Positions 25,355 to 40,639 are shown, counted from the stretch's first letter. The stretch: DNA of 64,000 bases from Niebla homalea (GCA_019925105.1 JAHGAU010000018.1:62001-126000); one strand, 5' to 3'. The notes: a model not told the origin generated them from the letters alone. Translations and numbers: made by a program.

Positions 25355-28300
25355 ATTTTAATAAGAAATCCGTAATTTAAATAAATATAAATAAAAGAGC
25401 CTTTATAAAGGTTAATATATAATATATTAACGCTTTAAAGAATAATATAATATAACGTTTATAATAAAAAAATTAAAGTAATAATATCGATATTTAAGTT
25501 TAAAAAAGTTAAAGATATCGATATTATAATAATATAGGAATTACCGTATAGCTTATATATATATTTATTTATTAATTTAAAAAAAAGGTTTTATTTAATT
25601 TTTAAGGAGGATAAAATAATTAAAATATATTTCTTTATAAATAAATGGCTTAATATAAATAATTAAGATATTACTTATTATAATAAAAATCTTTATATAT
25701 TCCGTATTACGAAAGAAAGGGACTTAAAGGGCAACCTTAATATTTATAATATATATAACCCGCCGTTAATTAATAAAAAAAAACCGTTTATAATATTATT
25801 ATTTAAAAAGGTTTTAATTAATTTAAATAAATGTATATTACTTAAAGACTTTAATCTATATTACTATATATAGAACGAAAAAAAAGCGTATAATAAATTA
25901 CATTAAATCAGATAACCTATTAATAGTTACCGCTTAAGTTAATTTCTTATTATTAATATTATAAGGGATTATTACGTAAGAAAATCATAAATTTAAAATA
26001 ACGATTAATTTGGCCTTTAATACGGAAAAGGTTACCGGCGCGGTTATAATTTATAAGTTATAAAAAGACTTAAAATATAACTTAAATTATATATTAATAT
26101 AGATAACCTTAGATTAAACCGTTAATATAATTTTATTATTACCAATAAAGAAAGCGTAAAAAACGGTTAAAATAATAAAAGTTTATATAAAAACGGAGGA
26201 AATAATAATATAGTTTACGGACCTCCCTTAATTAAATAATAAAGATTAAATTAACCTTTTTATAAAAGAAATAATAAAAGTATTAAATAAAATAATCGAT
26301 AAAATAATCCCGATAACGAAGTCCTTTTAAAAGGCTAAAATTTATTAGAATAAAAAATATATAACCGCGACCGTAAAAATAAAAAAACTAATAAAGTAAA
26401 TTTTTAAATATAAGAATAAAAAGATACTTAATTAATTAAAAATTACTTAAGAAAGAAAAAGAAAATTATTAAGAAGATTAAATAAATATATTTTCAGTTT
26501 ACGGTATATAACTTAATAGTCTTATTTTCTAATATTTAGAAGTTAACGAAATATAATAAAGAATAAAGTAAGAAATTAAAGTTTATTTTTAAATTCCCGT
26601 CCCTTAAGAGATTTAATAATATATTAATTAATACCTTTAATGGTAAGATTAAAGCATTTAAAGGAGTATTTCTCCCCCTTTTATTAAAGGTTAATTTAAA
26701 CGATATTAATAACGTTATATACTTTAATCCCGTATTAATAAATAAAATAATAATATAAGATATAATAATTAAAGCGATTAATAAATTAAAAAAAAATAAA
26801 GCCTTAGGATCAAATAAGATCCTTGATATATTCTTATTAATAATAATATTACCGTTTAAAAAGGTCTTTATTTACTTTTTTTAAGTATATTTTAACGTTA
26901 ATTATTATTTACATAAGTTTAAAGAAATAAAAATAATTATTTTTAAGAAGCTTATTAAGCCGGATTACTTTAAAGTAAAATTTTATAAATTTATTATTCT
27001 CTTTTATACGTTAAGGAAAGCCTTAAAGATAATAATAATAAAAATCCTTAACAATTATATAAAAAACTACGGACTTTTCCTTGATTAATAAATAAAAATA
27101 AGGAAAAATCGGTTAATAAAAATAGCCCTTAAAAAACTAATTAACGATATATATATAGTATAAGGTTATAGGAAGAAATATATTATAAGTTTTCTTTTTT
27201 TCAATTTTATAAATACTTTTAATAAAATAAACTATTAAAAATTATTATATAACTTAAAAAAGAAAAAGATATTATTTTTCTTAATTAAGTAAATAAAGAA
27301 TTTCTTAAATAATTAAATTACGTTAATTAATTTAAGATAAAAAATAAGCCCGATAAAGCTTATTATAATAAGGATTTTTTAAGGGTTCTTTATTTCTTTT
27401 ATATTATTCTTATTTTTTAACGGTTTATTAATTAAAAAGCTTATTAAATTAAAATAAAAGGTTTAAGTTAAAGATTTTATCGATAATATTTACCTTTTAA
27501 TTTATAATACCTTTATATATATAAATTATTTAAAATTAAAATAAGCTTATAAAGTTTATTTTTAATAAGTAAAAATTTATAAGGTTTAATTTACGTTATA
27601 TAAGTATAAATTTATTTATATAATTAAGAGCCCGAAACTATATAATATAATATTTATAATAAACTTAAATAGAATTACGGTAAAGTTGGATATTAATATT
27701 AAAGTCCTTAATTTTTAAATAAATAAAAAGCTTAATTAAAAGGATTATATAAAAAAAGTTTAAAAGAAAATAACTTTATAAGAAAAAGGCCTTATTTATT
27801 TTACTATATTAATATAGGAAATTATGTTGTAAAAGGCTTAGACTATTTACCAGGCCGTAATAAAACCAGCTATAATATATATTATAGTTATTTAATATAT
27901 ACTTAAAAGTAATCCGGGATATAAGAAAAAGCTTATTTAAATATTATAGAAAGTCTAAAACTGGTATTTAAGAGTAATTAACGGTACTTATAAAATAACC
28001 CTTATCTTAATATTAAAGTTTAAAGTCTTTATACCGTTAATTGAAATTTTATTGGATTAAATAATTATTTAAATAAAACTAAAAAAATATATATACTTAA
28101 TTACGATAATAGGAAATAAACGGATCCGCCAGAATCTTAATAAGCTTTAAGTTAAAAAGAGTAAATTAAAGATATTCATCCTTTTTCTTATTAAAATAAA
28201 GTAATAATAAGTTAAAAAAAAGTTAACCTTATTAATATCCTAAAAGTTAATTTAAACGTATATAAACTCTTATTAAGCGTAAAAAAGACCGAGATTAAGG

Positions 28301-29183
28301 GGATTTAAAGAATAAAGGTTATAGTAATTACCTTATAAGCTATAATAAAGTAAATTAAACGTTAATAAAGGTATAAAAACTTTATATTTTGAAGTTATTA
28401 TTATTTAACTTTTAACGATAAAAAAATTATTAATAAATATCTCCGTTATTATAATATTATAAGGAAAAGTAATAACGTATTAACGATTTAACTCCGGACG
28501 GGTAAAAACGGGTTAACTTATTTCTTATTTATTATATATATTAAAGGTCGGATAAATATTAAATATAAGTATAAATAAAGAAAATAAAACGTTATATACA
28601 TTTTTATCTTTCATCTTTTATTTACGGAAATTAAGTTAAGACTTATTATAAAAATTAATATTTATAATTACCGTTAAATATTATCCATAAAATAAAATAT
28701 CCGGGTAATTATTAAGTTTATAATATCCATTAAATTGTTATTATAATTTAACCTTACTATAGAGATAAACAAGGTTAATAAAGACTTTACGGAAAGGGCC
28801 CGTTACCGGTTAAGGAAGAAAAAAAGAAGCGGAAACCAATTATATTAATTATATAAATTAGAAAGCATTTTTTATAGCCGTAAAAATATAATAATAAACG
28901 CTTATTAAAAGTCCTTAAAAAAGTTAAAAACGATAATAATATAAGAAAAATATATATTAAACACGTAAATATTAATAAAAATATTTAAAGGTATTATATA
29001 AAGTTAAAATAATATAAATATATAAAAGAATAGAAGAATAACGAGCTTAAAAATAATTTTTATAAGGATATAATTATAATATTATAGATTTTCTTAAGGG
29101 AGTTAAAATATAAAAAGTATATAAATAAATTATTATTTTCTAAACGGTATTTAATATCCTTTACCTTAAGGGATAAAGGGTAA
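25355..29183 (+). pseudogene. LINE ORF2 (endonuclease and reverse transcriptase), copy 4
   Basis: The endonuclease N-V is at 25454-25459, and the catalytic Glu codon GAA is still present at 25538-25540, after a stop replacing Gln. D-F-N is intact at 25847-25855. The RT motif F-I-D-N at 27476-27487 keeps the first catalytic Asp and has lost the second (D to N). G-I-P-Q-G-S has decayed to R-I-F-stop-G-F near 27371. Endonuclease and RT motifs share one frame, which is +1 to the ORF1 start frame, as in copy 2. The stop is at 29181-29183, in another frame, so an indel lies in the C-terminal third. Confidence 0.85.
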
Positions 29184-29338
29184 AAGCCTGGTAAACGCCG
29201 GTTTTTTACCCTGACGTTATAAGTATCAGGTTTTTATGGTTATTAACAAGGCTAAAAGGCCGCGTATTAAGGAACGCCGGAGTTAGCTTAGCTAGATCCG
29301 TAGTATAAATCAATCAATCAGTCAATATTAATATTAAT

Positions 29339-31880
29339 CTATCTTTTTTATTTATTAATATAATTTTTCCAAATAATATTATGGATGATTTTTATTTTTT
29401 ATATAGTTTTATTATATAAACTTATTATTATTTAAAATAATAACTCTTTAAATTTATAAAGTTAATTCTTCCATAAATATAAACTAAAACGTTATTAAAG
29501 AAAAAAGCTTAATATACGGTAAAAAATTAAAATATGAGCGTAATAAGTTTATAAAGATAATAAATTATAGTTATTAAGCCTTAATACCTAGAGTTCCTCG
29601 TTAATTAATTTAGTAAATAAGGCTTTTAATCCGTAAATTAACCAAGATTTTAAATTAAAAATTAATAACCTTTTTACTAAAATTATAAACCTTAATAATA
29701 AAAGAGAATATAACCGTACTTCACGATTATAAAGTTCTTATTTTAAGATTAAAAATTATAATCCGTATATAATATGTTAAATAAACGTAAAAGACTGAAA
29801 TAATTAATACTTAACGGTAAGTCCAATTGATTACGTTTAATATTAATAATCTCCTTAATCCTTTTTTAAGTTATAATAATTTATATTATTAAAAAATATT
29901 AATTAAATTTAAAAGTAAATTTAGCTATAAATTTAATATAATTAAATAAGCTTATTTAAATTTAAATATCTTTAATATATAAACGTAAAAAAAATAATAA
30001 ATCAGTTAAGAAAATATAATAATACGATAAATAATAAATTTACTTTAAAAGGGTAAAATATATTTATTAAGAAATCTATAATTTTAAAAAGAAAATAAGA
30101 AATTTAAATTAAAATAATTAAATCATTTTAATTTATAATTTATATAGTTCTTTATTATTATTGTTATCGTTAATTTTATTTATTATTCTTTTATAGTTTT
30201 TTACATTCTTAATTATTTTTCCTATTTAAGATTTCTGAACTTTATTTATATTCTATACTATTATTTCTACCTATATATTAAGATTTCTGATATATTATAT
30301 ATAATATATTTTTATTAGTCTTTCTTAATTATAATATTATATTTTAACGTAAGCTTATATTATCTTTATCGGTTTATTATATAGTTTAAGAATAATAATA
30401 TAAATTATAACGGTTAATAAAAGTTTACCGTTTATAATATTATAAATTCTTATTAATATACTTAATTGATATAATTCGGTTTATTTTATAAATATATTAA
30501 GCGATAAATCTTTTTAATTAAAAACTTAATATAAGTTATAATAAATCCTTTAAGTTTAATTATTGAATATAAAGTTCAGTTAATTAATAATATAGAAAAT
30601 AATTTTAAATCTACTATAAAAATATTAAGAAAATATTATTAAAAAAATATAAGCTTTAAATAATAATTAATAAAAGAAATTTAAGGGAAAAAAAGTTACA
30701 AAAATTATGTATCTATTATATAAGAAACGTAATAAAAATATATTAAGTAAAAATTAACTTTTTTTTTTTTGGAATAATATCTTTAAAAAGATTTAATCGA
30801 TCGCTTAGAATCTTATAAATAACGTAAAATATAATAGGAATTATATATAACAAGAATCCTTCTTTAATTATTACTTTATATTATTTAAAGTATTCTTTAT
30901 TAAACTTAATAATATAAAATAAGTTAACGTTTATACTATAGTCTTTAAGTTTAAGCTAGTAAGTAATCAGTAATAATAACGTAATTACCAATAAAATAAA
31001 TTTAATAACGTTATTAAAAACCGCGGAAATAAAGGGGCTTTAACGGTCTTCCTTAATCTATATTATATTTTAATATTGGTTATTTAACTTTATAAATACT
31101 TTTATTAATAATATTAGAAATAAAACGTTTATAATACAATATTTATAAAACGGTAATATTAATAAGTTTATTTATAATTACTTCACTTATTATATCCGGC
31201 GTATATATTAAGTTAATAAAAATTTTATAGCTTAACTTATAATTATTTAAAGCTTATTTATACCTTTTATGAAAGTCTATATTACTTAATACGGTTTTAA
31301 AAAATTGGAATGTTTAATCTTTTTTTAAGTTTATTTATCGTAATTATTTATTTAAAAGAAAACGAAAATAAAAACGGGAAAAATATAAAGGTTAAAACGA
31401 TTTAGATTAAATAACTTAATAAATTAAGGTAGTCAACGGGTACGATTCTTAACGGTATTTTGTTTAAAAAGATATAGAAGGGTATACTTCTTATAGTTAA
31501 GTATTATAAGGTATAACTTAATTAAAATAATAACGTTTCTATTAATCTTATATATTGAAGATTTATCGTAAATAATTTATTTTAATAATAAATTAAGAAT
31601 ATAGAAGTTTAACAACTATTACTTATACTTAATTTTATACTTAATAATATAATAAATATATTGAATTTATATAATATTAAATATTTACTGTTAATAATTA
31701 TTATTTATTATTAAAATAAGAAAGTTTTCTTAACCGTTATTAACTTTAAGGGTATATTAATAATCAGTCCGTAGCCTTTCATAATATAACTCAAGTTCCG
31801 GTAAGTCTATATATTTATTTTATAACTCCTACTTTATCGCTTATATAATTGGTTATTTTACGTTATAATCCTTATAATTA
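29339..31880. other. 2.5 kb AT-rich region, unassigned
   Basis: There is no open frame. The minus strand from about 31270 to 29600 reads as a decayed protein-like stretch, but no catalytic triad or zinc motif can be picked out. I see no LTR pair or terminal repeats. Probably another RIP-degraded element. Confidence 0.35.
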
Positions 31881-34800
31881 TTGATTGATTAATTAATTTA
31901 TATTACGGATCTAGTGAAGTTGATTCCGGCATTTTTTAATAATCGGCTATTTAACCATATTAACAACCGTACAAACCCGCTATCTATAATATTAAGAATT
32001 AAAACCCGTATTTATTTAACTTTTATTCTTATTTTAAGGGTTAAGAATATTTTTAGCCGTTTAAAGAATAATAGTTTATTTCCATACTTTTTCTAAGAAA
32101 ACCTATAATATTATTATTGAATCCTCGTAAGGGTTATTTTTAAACCTGTTGTTCTTCCGTTACTTTATAGGTCCGGTTTATATTAAAATTTCTGATTATA
32201 CCTTTAAACCTTTATTAAATATAATTTTTCCGCTATTACTTTTTATTTCCGGGTTAATAACGAAGTTTTTTAATTAAATTTTTAATTATTTTCCTTACTT
32301 TATTAATTAAGTTAAATTATGGTAATAAACCCGTAGTTATTATAAATTTAATAACCGCTTTAATACTTTTTTTAATAATAAATATTTAACACTAATCGTT
32401 AATCCTTACTTTTTTAATTAATCCCGATTTAAGTTCCGTAAATAACGGGTAAAAAGTAAGCATATAAAAAATATTTTATTTCCTTCATTTATAACTCTAA
32501 TTGATGTCCGTTTTATTATTAACGTATATAAAAAAAAGAAGTAAATTAAACCGTCTTTATCCGTTTTAAATTAGATTATTAATATGTTATCTTTTTTTTT
32601 TATAATCTTATAACGTTAAAGATACTTATTAACAGCCTTATTATTATTTAGAATTAAATACCGTCGTTTTTAAGGGATCGATTTTTTATACTCACGTTAA
32701 CGCTTTATTTATTACGTTATAATTTATAGGGTAATCATTATTAATTTTATCTTTATAATTTTTTTAACTTCCATTATTTTCGCTTTAAGGTAGAATTTAT
32801 ATAGTCTTATATTAACCTTTTAAATATAAGTTAAACTAATTTCCTTTCTAACTTAAACTAATTTAACTTCGGTAAAAAGGATAAATACCGTTTTTTTACT
32901 TTTTTTTGTTTAAAACTTCTTATAATTTTAACGGATACGTTTATTTTTTATTACCGTAATTAAGTCTATTTTTTTTTTAAGTTTTACTTAAGTAATTACT
33001 TAATTAAGGGTTGATTTTATGAATAATATAAAGACTTCGGACTTTAATATTAAAACGGGGGTTATTTTATATACTTTATTAGTTATTTTTAACTACCGGT
33101 TTTAAACTTATTATAGTTATTAAATAAGTTACTTTTTATATTCCGGTATACTTATTAATACGTATTAAATAATTATTACGTATATTATAATAAGCTTTAT
33201 TATTACTTAATAAACGGTTTCAACTTTCTATAAAGTAACTTCCTATATTAAAATCGCAAAATAAATAAGATTCTTTTTTCATAATTTTTTTTTTTTTAAA
33301 CTTTTTATATATAATCCTTTTAATTAAATTTTTTATTAATTTAAAAATTAAGTATTTTAATATTAAATTTTAACTTTATTACGATATTATTTAAGTTTAT
33401 TATAATTATTATATTATATAGCTTTGGATTCTTTATTATATATAAGAGTTTATATTTATATAAAGTAAATTAAGTTTGATATAATTTTATTTAATATAAA
33501 TAAACTTTATATATTTATTTTAACTTTATGTAATTTATACAAATAAACGTATTATACGTTAAGAAATAAATATTATCGATAAATTTTCTGACTTAGATTT
33601 TCTACTTTGATTTAATTAGGTTTTCGATTAACAGGCCGTTAAAAAATAAAAATAAAAATAAAATAAAAGAAATAAATAACCTTTAAGAAATTTTAATTAT
33701 AGCTGTCGTTATTAAAATTATCTTTTATTTTAAATTAAGAAAAGTTATTTAATCGCTTAAAAAGCTTTTAATTTATTTTATAAGGAAAAATAATGTTCTT
33801 TTCCTCGGTAAGTTATATAATAATCTTTAATAATTCATTTTTTTTAAAAATGCTTATAATAATTAAGGGAAGGAAGCTTATAACGTACTTTTCTCTATAA
33901 TTTTATATTATATATATATTATTAATTATCCTTTTAAAGGCCGTTTTTGTTAATTACTTTTTCTTTATATTTATTTATTAATTAAGAAAAAGTCTATATT
34001 CCTTAACGTAATTATTAAGGATCTTTATTATAGCCGTCTTTAAAGCCTCTTTAAATATATATAAGAACGCGATCGATTTATATATTTTTACTTTTAAGTA
34101 ATCTGGTTTAACCGGTTTCTCTAACGATTATCGTTTTAATCTCCTTAAACTTTTAAAAATAATATCCAATCTCAAAGTAAGCTTAAAATAAATAAATAAA
34201 AACCTTCTTAAATAATATCGTAATTATAAATAAAAACCTATTTAAGATTCCGTTTAATTTAAGAACTTTATTTCTTTTAATTTATTAATCGCTTTAATTA
34301 TTATTTTTAAAATTACCTTTTTATTTATATTTATTAAGTCGGGCTATATAATATTCTTAATATTAATTATTTTCATAATTAACGGAAAAGGGAAAAATGT
34401 TCCTTTAAGAGCCTTAATTTTTGAATTAAAGGTATTAATTATTATATTATTTAACTTTTTAAAGATAAAAACTTAAAGATAAATTTAAATTTCCCGCTTT
34501 ATTCCTTATTATACTTCGTTAACTCTTATATTCCGCGGAAGGAATCCGTTAAGTTATAAATTATTAATCGGAAGTATATTTACTTAATTTTCTTAATAGT
34601 TTTTTCATTTTTTTTCATAGTTTTTTTAATTTAATAAGTATTTTTTAATTTTTATATTAAATAGTTTATTTAATTAACGTCTTTACATTTGTAGTTATTA
34701 TTATATACCTTATATTTTAATAAGTTTTAATACGTTAAAATAGTTTTATTATTATAATTTTTTCTATATTGAACGTTAAGTTAATCGTTATTTTAAATTT

Positions 34801-36441
34801 ACGATCTTTTTACGTTATGATTCCCCGTAATAAAAATAACGGAAAATTAAACCGGATAATTATTATTAATAATACTTTTAATTTAATGTAGTTAATTATA
34901 CGTTTTTTTTTTATTTTATATAGTATAATAAAGGTCAAAATCCTTTAATAAAATATACTTACCGGATGTATTTAAGATATCTCTTAATAAAAGTATTATA
35001 AAGGGCTTTATCTTATTAATTAACGGCGGATTATAAACGTTATAAATACTTAAATTACTTTTAACGTTTTTTTCCCGCATAATCCGAAGTATATATAAGA
35101 TCCCGTTATAATAAATAACGTTTTAATTATTTATATTTAATCTTTTATTTATAGAGAAATACTTTAAGTCGTTTTATCCCCCTTAAATAATAAATAAAAC
35201 TTTTCTTCCGGGTTAATTAAAAAGTATATAAATATATTATATAATAATTCTTATATTATTAAAACGTTAGTTTTTTTTATTTTTTTAAATCCGAATATTA
35301 ATAATATTACCTTGATTCTTTTACCTTATGTAATGTATTATATTATTTTTAAAAGTATCGGTATTTTATATATTAACGTCCATTTAAGTTTCCTTATTAA
35401 CTTTTATGAAAGTTATTTATTTTTTATTAAGATTAGATATTATTTATCCCGGTTTTTTTATAATAATTATCGTTACTTTAAGGCGGTTAAACTTAAGGAT
35501 TAATATTACGATAAGCTTTTTCTTTTTACGTTATTTATAATTTTTTTTTAACCGGTTAATTTTACTCCCGCCTTAAGACCGTCCTTAATTAGTTTAATAA
35601 CTTCGTTTTATATAAATTATATTATTAAACCTTAATACATAACTTAATCTTTTTACGTTTAACTTCCTTAAACCTTATTAAGTACTTTAAGTCTTATACC
35701 GGATATCCAATTTTTCTATACGTTATATACTTATAAACGTTTTTAATAAGGCCTTTATTTATTAAGTTTACGTATTTATACGTATTATACCCCCTTATAT
35801 ATACTGTATACCTTATATTATTAAGATATTATACAGTAATATATATATATCCTTAATACTTAAGATATTAATAAATATTTACTGCTTTATTTTATAAACG
35901 AATTAATTTAAGGGATTTATTTTCGGTAATTTCTTTATTAAAAATATTATTATAAATCCTTATAAACGTTATACTTAAGATAACCGTAAAATACCTTTTT
36001 ATTCACTTTATAATATTTAATTTTTTTATCATTAAGGGAAGTTTATAGTTTACGATTTTTAATCCGGGATAAAAAATTATATTTTCCCTTTTTATCCGTT
36101 TTAAGGTAACCTTTATTTTTACGTTTATAAAACGCGTTAAATATATTCCGTTTAATATAACGGTAAATAATTACCTTCATATTTTCGCCGTTTTAACTTT
36201 ACTTTTACCGGTTTATATTTTTAATTTCTTAAGCTTTTCTTTGATTTTTAATAACGTAATATTTAAGAAAATATTATTAGCTTATAATTTATAAGTAATA
36301 ATAATTTATTTCGTTAATACCTTTTTTATTATTCAGAATATTTTTCTAAACTATAAAAGTTTTATTTTTATAATTATATATTTTTCGTCTTCGCTTAAGA
36401 AATAAATTATTACCGTTTTCGTTTTCTTTAATATTATTACT
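31881..36441 (-). mobile_element. LINE copy 5, 5'-truncated, minus strand
   Basis: The tail (TTGATTGATT at 31881) and 3' UTR come first on the plus strand and the coding region runs leftward-to-5' up to about 36441. Similarity to copy 10 ends there, leaving roughly the first 0.8 kb of the element missing. The 3' UTR (31914-32230) is of the divergent type also seen in copies 7 and 8, so this is a second subfamily. The 5' end abuts the two-copy repeat at 36443 exactly. I found no target-site duplication. Short plus-strand open frames here are antisense artefacts. Confidence 0.87.
32110..35400 (-). pseudogene. LINE ORF2 remnant, copy 5
   Basis: On the minus strand, RT shows F-I-D-N-I-Y-F-L, with D-N encoded at 33572-33577 (first catalytic Asp kept, second changed to Asn) and the remains of G-I-P-Q-G-S as K-I-S-stop-R-L near 33670-33690. 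Upstream are decayed endonuclease segments between about 34500 and 35400. Edges are estimated from copy 10. The remaining ORF1 C-terminal part lies between about 35400 and 36441. Confidence 0.75.
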
Positions 36442-36442
36442 T

Positions 36443-36625
36443 CATCTGCGAATTTGTGAACCCGGATCTGAGTACTCTAAGTCCACGCGAGCAGAAATAC
36501 CAGGAAAATCCTATGTCCTCACTTATTGGGTATTTTACTGCTCTAAGCGCTCGTAAATATCCTGGCTTGCTGATAAGTATTACCACTTGCTCGTAAGTTT
36601 TACTTTTTTTTTAACTTAACGTTTT
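36443..36625 (+). repeat. Two-copy interspersed repeat, copy 2 (little mutated)
   Basis: This starts CATCTGCGAATTTGTGAACC and matches 3947-4140. It retains CpA and TpG (for example CTTGCTGATAAG and CTGCTC), so it is much less RIP-mutated than copy 1 and is the better template. It includes GCTCGTAA twice, which suggests internal repetition. Its left edge is the truncated 5' end of LINE copy 5. No coding capacity or terminal repeats were identified. Confidence 0.7.
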
Positions 36626-39600
36626 TTAATTAAATTACCCCTTTTAACTACCGCTTATAAAGGTAATTTATTAGCTCCAGGGTAAATTTTACCCAAAATA
36701 GCTGAATCTGTAATTTATTTTAAAAAACGTTGAATATTACGGTTTATAAAGGGGGTAACGGTAATACCCGTCGCCAAGAAACCTTAAATAAAAAAAATTA
36801 TAAATAATAAATACCGTTATTTTACCGTTTTAAACGTTTTTTATTTGGACCCTTTTTTTAATTATTTAGGGATATTTAAAGCGCTTATAAGTTTTCTGAT
36901 TTATTTATGGGCAGCTTAAAAGCGATTTAAGTAAATAAATCACTTTTTTTTTAATTTACTCAATTTAAGTAAATCATAAATTTCTTAATATAAACGAATA
37001 TTTATATTATAATTTAGTATTTTTAATTATTTATATAAATATCGGAAAACTATTTATTAATAATAAAATACGTAACTTCTTTTAATATATAAATATTATA
37101 TTTGTTTTAATTTTAAATATAACTTATAAATTTATTAATATAATTAAAATTAATAATTAAAATTAAAAAAACGCTATAAGAAAAATGAAACAATAAATAA
37201 AATTTAAATAAATCAATATAAAAAAGAAAATATAATATTCAGTACTAATTTAAAATATATTAAATAATTTAAATATATATCGGTTAATATTTTCTTTAAA
37301 ATTAAATTAAATTTAAAATAGAAGAATTTGGCGAAAATTATAATAATACGGATATTACGGAAAAAATAATTAACGGTCTTTTTTTTTATATAATAAAATA
37401 ATATATAAAGTAATTTAAAAATATATAATAAAATAATAAAAAAGTAAAAAAACGGTAAAAAAGAAATCGGATAAAATAAAAAATAAATAAAAAAAAAGTA
37501 TAATAAAAAAATAAAAAGGTAAAAATTTTTTTAAAAAAGGCTATTAATTATAAAAAGAAATTTAATTTTATATTTTGAGAAACTTTAATTATAATAAGTC
37601 GGGCTTTTTATTATAAGAGGACTTATAAATAAGTATAAAATATTATATAAATTTTTAAAAATAAATAAAATATTAATACATAATTCCATTTACAGAAATT
37701 ATTTAAAAATATTTACGCTGAAAAACGGATATTTAAAACTTAAGGATAAAAAGAAATTATTAATAATAAAACGTTCTAAAAAGGTTCAAAATTAAAAAGC
37801 GTAAAGAAAGATTATTATAATCTTTTAAAAATTATTATAATTCTTTATAAATCGGTTTAAAAAAAATGAAGTTTAAAAAACAATAATTTTTCTTTTATTA
37901 TTTTTTCCTTATATTATAAGTATATTAATAAACCGAAAAAGATACCCTTATTTAAAAAAAAGATATATATTATTCAAGATTACCGTTTTATAAAAAGATT
38001 ATTATTATTTTTTAAGAAACTATATAACTTTTAATAAAGTAATATAAATAAAGAATATATATATAATAGAAGAATTGATTTTTTTTTAATATTCTTTTAT
38101 ATATCTTTTAAAATAATAATAATTTAATACAAGATAAATTCTACCTTAAAATAAGAAAAAGGGAAAAATAATATGAAAAGATATTATAATAAAGTTATTA
38201 AAAATAATAAACGTTTAAAAAGGAAAATAAACAATAATATAAATAAAGGTAATAAAAAGATATATAATAAAAAGGCTATATAAGTCTTTAATTATTTTTT
38301 TATAGATAATAGTTTAACGTATAATAACATTATTAAACTTTAAATTCATCTTTACGTAAAATATTTATTATAAAAAAATTAATATTATGAACGATAAATA
38401 TAAATAATAAGCGGGGAAAATAAATGGAATAATTAATTTATTAATAATATAATTTAATTAAATTTTTTTAAACTTTTAAAGAATTTGCTAAAGTTAATAT
38501 TATAAATCTTTTTTATTAATTTTATAAATTCGGTTATAAAAATTAATTTTCAAATACCGTTAATTGTTTAAAAAGTTTAATAGTTTTTTAATAAGAAAAT
38601 AAAATTAAAAAAAATTACCCTCAAAAATACAAACGTATTTAATTTTAATAAAAATAAGCCGCCCGAAAAGAAAAAATATAAATTTATAAAGATATTTAAA
38701 AAGGAAACGTTTAATTATAAAAAGACTTATATATAAAATTTTTATTTTAAAGGAATTAAATTAATAATTACTTTATATATAATTTAAAAATAATTAATTA
38801 TCCGTAAAACTTTTTTTAAAGCGTAAACGGGATATTTTAATGATTAATTCGGATTATGATTATATATTTTATCTTTTAATAAAAGAAAATTTTTAATATT
38901 TAATTGACGTATCCAAATTAAAAAATAACGAATTATATTTTATTATAATCCGATTATAAAAAAGTTTTATATTAAAAAGAATAAAAGATACCCGTTCTTT
39001 AAATTAATAATAACCAAATATTATTCCGGTTAAAAGTTATTTTCCGGTAAACTTTTAAAATATTAAATTAATAATTTAAATTAATTAAAACTTATTAAAT
39101 AAATACTTTAAAAATTGTAAAAGTAAAACTTTAATTAAAAATTAACGTTAAGAAAAATTATTAATATTTATTATAACTTTTATTAAAAACTAAAAATTAT
39201 AAATTTAAATGTATAATATTTATAATTAACCGGTAAATTTTATTTAATTTAATAACCGGAATAAAAATAAATATAATTAAATTAAAAAGAAAAAAAAAAA
39301 AAAAAAAATACTGAAATTAAATTAAAAAAATAAATTAAAATAAAAATTAATAAATTTAAAATAAAAAATAAAATATAAAAAAAAAAAAAAAAAAAATATA
39401 AAAAAAATAAAAGAAAAAGAAAAATTTTAAATTTATATAATTATTAAAAAACTAAAATTCCGATTAAAATAATAAATACCGGTATAATAAATAAATTTTT
39501 TTATTTACCGATAAAATCGATTTAAAAAAGATATATAAATTTACTTTTTTTATTAATTAATTAAATAATTATTAATTAAAATAAAAACTTTATTATTAAA

Positions 39601-40635
39601 TATTTATCTTTAATTAACGAGTATATAAAAAAAAATAGAAAAGAAAAACGATTAATTATGTTGCGGTTAAATATCCTTATATATTACGAAATACATTAAA
39701 ATTTTAAATTAATTTAAATTATAAATTAATCGGGCTAAATATTAAAAATTATTATTTTATTTTTAAAAATCTATTTTTATTTAAAAAAATACGGAAAAAA
39801 ATCGGAAAAACGGCTAAATAATCTATAATATAATTAAGCAGGAATTTGAATTTAAGATTTTTACGGTTTATTATATAAAATAATTATTTTAAAGGAAAAG
39901 GTTTTTTAATTATATAATTTATAATAATAAAAAAGCGTAATAACGTAATACTAAGACAAAAAATATCAGAAAAACTTTTAAAAATATTATATAAGTATTA
40001 TTATTTATTTTTAATTAAAGATTAAAAACTAAATACTATTTAATTAAAAGAAAAATATATAATAAATAACATTTCAAAAAGTTTTAAATAATAATAAAAG
40101 TAATTATTAGTTAAATATATTAAGAATTTTATTTAATTTCGGAAAAAACGTATATATAAATATAAAGATTTTATAAAAATTATTAAAATTATTCTTTTAT
40201 TATTTCCGTTAATTTTAAGTTATTCTGAAGATTTTCCTTTTATTAAAATAGTAAAAATTATAATAAAATTATTATATTAATAATATATATTTAAGCCTTT
40301 TAAATACATTAATTAAAAAATTGTATAAAATTTTATAAAAACGAAAAATAAGAAATCCGATTTTAAAAGAAAAATGAAAATAAGTTTTTTAATAACTTGT
40401 TTTCCCGGATATATATATATATAAAACGTAAAATAAAAAAATAAAGAATAAAATTAAATATATATAAAATATAAAAAATAATAAGAAAAATTATTAATTA
40501 TTAATTTAAGTTTTTTATTAAAAGCGGTATTATAATTTTTATTAAGCGGATTAAATATATTATATTTTATATATAAATTAAATGTATTATATTTAAAAAA
40601 AATATAAATATAATAATTTAAGTTTTAAGATAGAA

Positions 40636-40639
<4 letters not shown>

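Larger units (their letters stand above)
23512..29326 (+). mobile_element. LINE copy 4, full length
   Basis: About 5,815 bp with a 9-bp leader before ATG 23521. The probable target-site duplication is ATATTAATATTAAT at 23498-23511 and 29325-29338; it is low in complexity and overlaps the tail by two bases, so less certain than for other copies. The 3' UTR keeps the hairpin and the TTAGCTTAGCTAGATCCG block, and the tail is (AATC)n with one variant unit. It belongs to the ORF1 subfamily of copies 2 and 10. Confidence 0.92.

Noticed and set aside
31865..31880. Possible target-site duplication for LINE copy 5
   Set aside because: The sequence before the tail (CCTTATAATTA) is not found at the 5' junction near 36441.
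31914..32096. 60-codon plus-strand open frame
   Set aside because: Antisense to the 3' UTR and ORF2 end of LINE copy 5.
35312..35503. 63-codon plus-strand open frame
   Set aside because: Antisense to the coding region of LINE copy 5.
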